Positions 59,786 to 64,000 of a stretch of 64,000 nt of DNA are shown here, one piece after another. The stretch spans positions 77,682,683 to 77,746,682 of the forward strand of contig NC_050096.1 in NCBI RefSeq assembly GCF_902167145.1, in the 5' to 3' direction. Below the pieces are notes generated by a model, which was given only the letters and a program-made list of their open reading frames with translations, did not search any database and was not told the origin of the DNA. This stretch comes from Zea mays. Lineage: Eukaryota; Streptophyta; Magnoliopsida; Poales; Poaceae. Position 1 is the first letter of the stretch; each line of letters starts with the position of its first letter. Made by a program: the position numbers and the translations under genes.

Positions 59786-60080
59786 GGGCCCTGTTTGTTT
59801 CGGCTTCTGACAGCTTCTGGCCATCAAAAGCTGCTGTGGACGGCCAAACACTCAGCTTTTCAGCCAGCTTCTATAAAATTTGTTGGGGCAAAAACTATCC
59901 AAAGTCAACATAAACACATAATCGGTTGAGTCGTTGTAATAGTAGGAATCCGTCACTTTCTAGATCTTAAATCTTATGAACAATTTTATCTTCCTCCACA
60001 CATAATCGTAATGATACTCAGATTCTCCCACAGCCAGATTTTCAAATAAGCTGTTCAGAAAAAGCTGAACCAAACAGGCC
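59786..60080. mobile_element. MITE-like element (295 bp)
   Basis: The left end GGGCCCTGTTTGTTTCGGCTT and the right end AAGCTGAACCAAACAGGCC are imperfect inverted repeats of about 20 bp (first 20 bases of each compared). The interior is non-coding and A+T-rich. A 3-bp CTT flanks it (59,783-59,785, 60,081-60,083). GGCC(C)TGTTTG ends are common in grass MITEs of the Tourist/PIF or hAT type; the class is not decided. Confidence 0.65.
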
Positions 60081-60083
60081 CTT

Positions 60084-60506
60084 CGTCCCGCCCATCATAT
60101 TCATCTCCCAACGTAGCAAAGGGCCTCCCATCCACGGCAGGGGCAGGGCCGCTTGTTGTCTCGCGTGCTGGCGATGAGCGATCGATCCGGTTCCTCGATC
60201 GGGCGGGTGCGGGACGGGAGCGCGCAGTGTGTCGGTGTCGTCGGGCTCACACGAATAATTCGGCTAGAGGTTCTCACGAGGACGGACACGGACGCACAAA
60301 ATTAATCTAGAACAAACGATTAATATAATGCGAGGCCGAAAGGTACGGTGGTGCAAAGCTAGCGGCGGTAGTCTAATCTAATATATATAAATAAATAGTC
60401 ATGTGAACCGAGCGCCTCTTTTAAGTATAATAATATATCAGATCAATAAATAGTTGTATGTTTTCTTTTAAGTATAATAATATACCAGATTAACCATTTT
60501 TTCTCT
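60084..60506. other. Non-coding, with a 47-bp direct duplication
   Basis: TTTTAAGTATAATAATATA(T/C)CAGAT at 60,419 and 60,466, 47 bp apart. No coding seen. Confidence 0.5.
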
Positions 60507-61125
60507 TGTTGAAGGCTAAAAAGAGCCTCGCGGACGGTCCGGCACTGAGGCTGGACAGTCCGCGGTCCGGACAGTCCCCGGTGGCGGCGCGGACGGTCCG
60601 CGCGTGCGCAGAATCAGTTAGGGTTCCTAGTTTCTCGCGGGATTTGTTACCTAAAACCGCGGGATTAACTCGGAAATCAGTTCGAAGCGGATCCAGACCT
60701 CCCCTTTATATAGATGAAGGGCTACGGCCGATTGAACCCCCAACAATCGATCAAATCAAGTCTATTACTCGTTTTTACCTTATGCATTAGGAGTAGTTCT
60801 AGTCTAGTTCTAGTTTAGCCCTAGTTTAGCCTTCCAATCCACAAATTCTCTGCCTCTCTTCGACTCTACGTCGATTAGAGAAGTCTAGGTCGGTCTACCC
60901 GAGCCTAGACACCACCTAGGATCTCTCCTCCCCGACGGGGTCCCTCCCGGGAGCGAGATCCAGGCGCCGTCGGCGATCCTTCGTCGCCCCTGCGCACGCG
61001 CGGACCGTCCGGCCGTCAGGCAGGGAACCTTTGCCCCTGCGCCAGGTCGCGGACCGTCCGCGCCTGACCAGAGAGCACTGCCACGGTTCTTGTTGAGTGT
61101 TTGGCGCTCCGAAAAGGCGTCAACA
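60507..61125 (+). mobile_element. Solo LTR with GGACGGTCC palindromes (619 bp)
   Basis: Runs from TGTTGAAGGCTAAAAAG to GAAAAGGCGTCAACA (inverted TGTTGA/TCAACA ends). It is flanked by TCTCT on the left and CCTCT on the right, a duplication with one mismatch. TTTATATAG box at about 60,703. At least five GCGGAC(G/C)GTCCG-type palindromes cluster in the first 110 bp and in the last 140 bp. No internal domain. Family not recognised. Confidence 0.7.
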
Positions 61126-61394
61126 CCTCTTTTTTTGTTTGTCAATCGATGTAGCCAAAGAAGGTTAATTGGGCACTATATATGCACGCTCTATAGCTCA
61201 AACATCTCTAACCGGTTGTAAGTTGTCTCTTAGTCGTGTCTAAGTCCAACACGACCGCCCACATGTACCGTGCTTCCTATAAACTCTCTCTAGTGCTATG
61301 TATACCCTATGGGGAATGGAGGAGATTATTAATTCAGGTGGAGATGAAAAAAAGTGCGCAATAATCCAGCTAGGAATAAGAGGATCCCGGGGAG
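61126..61394 (+). other. Upstream region of LINE ORF1
   Basis: Non-coding. Probably the LINE 5' untranslated region for its right part; its left limit cannot be placed. Confidence 0.4.
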
Positions 61395-64000
61395 ATGGGG
61401 CGCCCTCCCTCCCCCTCCCCTCCGTGCCCCCTCCCACCGCCGCCACCCTCCCTTGGCCGGCCGGCAGCCAGCCATTCCTGCCCCCTGCCGGATCTGCTGC
61501 AGGCTTCTGCGCAAGCCCCTCTGGCTCTTCAAAAGATTGTCTCCCAGTCCCTATCGCTCCCCTACAGCGCTTCAAACCCTGCAGATCGACAGCGACCGGA
61601 CAGATTCAATGCCGCTCCACCAGATCCGCTCCTCCATGATCTGCTCCGCCGCTCCCATCCCTCGGGCAGCCCCTTCATCCTTCAGACAGATCAAATCCTC
61701 GAGTCCCACCGGAGCTCTGAAGGTAATCTGTGCAGGGCAAGATTCAGCTACGAAGAGAAGGCCAAATGGCAGGCAGTCGAAGCCCATTCAAGCTCTCCTT
61801 TCCCAAATCAGAAGGCCGGTCGTTTCGCCAGCTTTAATGCAACGTTTCAACCGGAGCACGCGCGCTACAGTAAGGGAGTGACAGCCCATCCTCATTCAGA
61901 GCATTCAACGCCTACAAGCCTGAGCCCTCCGAGGAAGGAAAGCAGCAACATTGAAGTCGCCGATGCAGGTTGGGAGATGGTTAAGCCTCCCTTCTGGTGG
62001 AGGAAAGACAGGCGCAACGCTCGCTCTGCCCAGGCCTCGCAAAGACCCATCTCCAAAGAGGAGCAAGAAGAGAGGAAAAAAAGATTTTTGAAGCACGTTC
62101 AGGGTAAGTGCTGTAATTGTTTCGCCACCAACCACAGAGCTGCAGCCTGTACTAAGCCCACTAAATGCTGGAGATGTCACAAGGATGGGCACCAAGCCTC
62201 TCATTGCCCCTCCTATAAAGAGAGCAGTTTGAAGATTGTTGAACAGCATAGCAAAACTTCATCTCCAATCTCTGAACCACCATACAAATCCTACCTCCAA
62301 GTTGTCAAGGGTGGTCACCAGGCCATGGCCACATACCCCGGCGACCCGCGCGCACGGCCAGGGCGTGTGGATTGTGCGGTGTCGGCAAATGGAGAGATTA
62401 AGCGTGAGAGGGACAGCCTGGTTGGTAAATCGGTGGTGTGCTCTCATGATGGCAACAGCCATGCCTCAGAGCCCAGGCATGTCATTGAAGCACTATCCGA
62501 GCAACTAGGGATCAGAGGAAACAAGATGAAGGTTTTGAAGCATCATCCGGAGCAGTACCTCATCATCTTTGAGGAGCAGCAAGATCAGAGAAGGGTGCTA
62601 CACCAAAGTCGCCTCCATCACCGTGGCTGGGTTTTCTGCTTTGCTGAGTGGAATGAACAACGCTACAGCTCTGTGGTGCGCTGGGACTTTCATGTTCGGC
62701 TACGGCTGGAGGGTGTCCCAGTGCACGCCTGGAACAAGGACGTTGCTGCCCAGATCATTGGAAACCACTGTGTCGTCCATGTGTTGGACGAGAAGACCAT
62801 GCCTCGCAAGCGAACTCGCACTTTTGATCTATGGGCATGGAGTGAAGATCCTTGCAAGATCCCCCGCGAGGTGAGACTAACCATCACTGATCCTGATAGG
62901 GAGATGGAGGATCCAAGGGGCATCAAGCACAGCCTTTCTTACAGAGTGCTTATTCACTTGGAGGTGGTGGATGATCTCTCTTTCTTCCTTGGTGGGGGAG
63001 CTGAACCTGGCCGGATGCGTCGCTGCATGTTTGAGTGGCACTATGGTGTTCCTAACCATCTGGGAGCTCGCAGGGAGCGTGGCCGTGCTGTCGCGCGTGA
63101 CCCCCTGCACCGGCGTCGTGACGACCATGAAGACCATGATGACGACTGCAACGATCGTGGGCGCCGTCGCCATCGCAGTCGCTCGGGGTGGGAGCGGGGG
63201 GCCTCTGCCATGGTGAGGTGGAGGACTGCGTCTCCTCTAGTAGGCGCCGCTGGAATCGCACTCCCACCCCTTTTTGGTGTCGCCCCTTCGAGCCCCCCCC
63301 CCCACCTTGCCTGGGGACATGGTGCGTAGGCGTTGAGCACTAAGCTCATATGGCGCCCCAAGAGGAAGCCCTCCGGCAAGCGTGTCTCCTTCGCCAGCCC
63401 TTCGGCTGTGGTCCTGGGAGTGAACCCTATTGTGCAGCTGTTGCCCAGCGTTGATCCAGCTTCTGGTATTCTCCCTCTTGCTGTTTCTACCTTTCATCCA
63501 TGTAATGACCCAATGCTTGATGAAGTGCTATATGGTGCTGCTGTTTCAGAAGCGCAAGCGCTGCGTGCATCCAAGATTATGCAGTTGATCCATTCAGCGG
63601 AGGACAGGGAGTACATGCTAGCTGCTCTTCCAGGGCTGACCAGTGAAGCTACCATGGAGTACAACATCCAGGTGGAAACTATGCAGGTGATGGGGCCTGC
63701 CCCTTTGGTGGCGCCCCTGCAGGAGGAAATCAGGCCTAATTCAGAGGTACACAACATTGATGATTTCCTGATTTCCATATCTAAACCTATCCCAGTACCA
63801 TTACTTATAGAGCAACCACCAGGTGATAATTCTAGAAATGCTGAACACATCAATGATTTTCCTAACCACACTCCAAACAGCGAGAGCCACATGCATCATA
63901 ACATAGACAATACTAACCACAGCTCTCCCATGCAAAAGCAGCGCAGAAGCTCCAGGCTAGCTAAAAAAGCTGAAAGCAGAACCGGCAAAGGGACTATTCA
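61395..64000 (+). pseudogene. LINE (L1-type) ORF1, runs off the window
   Basis: One frame is open from the ATG at 61,395 to the window edge except for a single TAG at 63,327-63,329. The N-terminus is proline/serine-rich. Two CCHC zinc knuckles lie at about residues 235-275 (CCNCFATNHRAAAC, CWRCHKDGHQASHC). A conserved region as in grass LINE ORF1 proteins follows (residues about 365-525: HHRGWVFCFAEWNEQRYSS, RIRLEGVPVHAW-like text, RTRTFDLWAWSEDPCKIPR), then an R/D/H-rich stretch and, after the stop, a tail ending RRSSRLAKKAESRTGKG. The protein should bind LINE RNA. ORF2 (endonuclease/RT) would lie past 64,000. A run of 13 C near 63,290 makes the neighbourhood error-prone. It could be an active ORF1 with a late stop or a dead copy. 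Confidence 0.75.

Overview
The window looks like intergenic chromosomal DNA of maize (Zea mays) or a very close relative. The evidence is a dense nest of LTR retrotransposons with maize-typical LTRs: a Huck-type Ty3 LTR, an Opie/Ji-type Sirevirus LTR with CACCGGACAGTCCGGTG palindromes, and a CACTA transposon with TTTGCCGAGTG subterminal repeats. I see no complete host gene and no tRNA or rRNA gene. Family names come from memory of the sequences; no database was searched.

Left block, 1-12,507. A Ty3/gypsy element on the + strand (B, 4,576-12,507; its left part lies outside the window) was hit by a second Ty3 element on the - strand (C', 1,671-4,575). C' is in turn cut by a Tekay/Del-like LTR that runs off the window (1-1,670). 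B carries a decayed RNase H/integrase region, a decayed antisense gene and one LTR.

Central block, 12,548-53,396. A GGTTCGGT-rich repeat resembling a hAT element is split by one CACTA transposon at 12,925-53,226. The CACTA has CACTACCGGAA ends and a 3-bp AGT target duplication. It is 40.3 kb long only because four retroelements sit inside it, each with a perfect 5-bp target duplication. They are a Huck solo LTR (15,018-16,607, GGCCT), a Huck element (19,043-38,294, CCATA), a Ty3 element C (38,418-48,003, ACTTC) and a copia solo LTR (50,747-52,019, GTTAC). Huck itself holds a Sirevirus (23,061-31,977, GGCGC). The nest is therefore four deep: hAT-like > CACTA > Huck > Sirevirus. With the inserts and one copy of each duplication removed, the CACTA is about 8.6 kb. 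It encodes a TnpD/TNP2-like transposase and a TnpA-like protein, both on the - strand.

Right block, 53,397-64,000. This part is less repeat-dense: a copia-like 5' fragment, a 70-bp tandem duplication, several kb with no recognisable coding, a 295-bp MITE-like element, another solo LTR (60,507-61,125) and the ORF1 of a LINE running off the right edge.

The points of most interest are these. C and C' are a Ty3 lineage with no gag, represented by two copies that share a premature stop. Multi-exon antisense genes lie downstream of pol in two Ty3 elements. Huck has lost its integrase while its LTRs stay nearly identical. A nearly loopless palindrome with arms of about 440 bp lies beside the CACTA 5' end. 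Only the Sirevirus has uninterrupted gag and pol frames.
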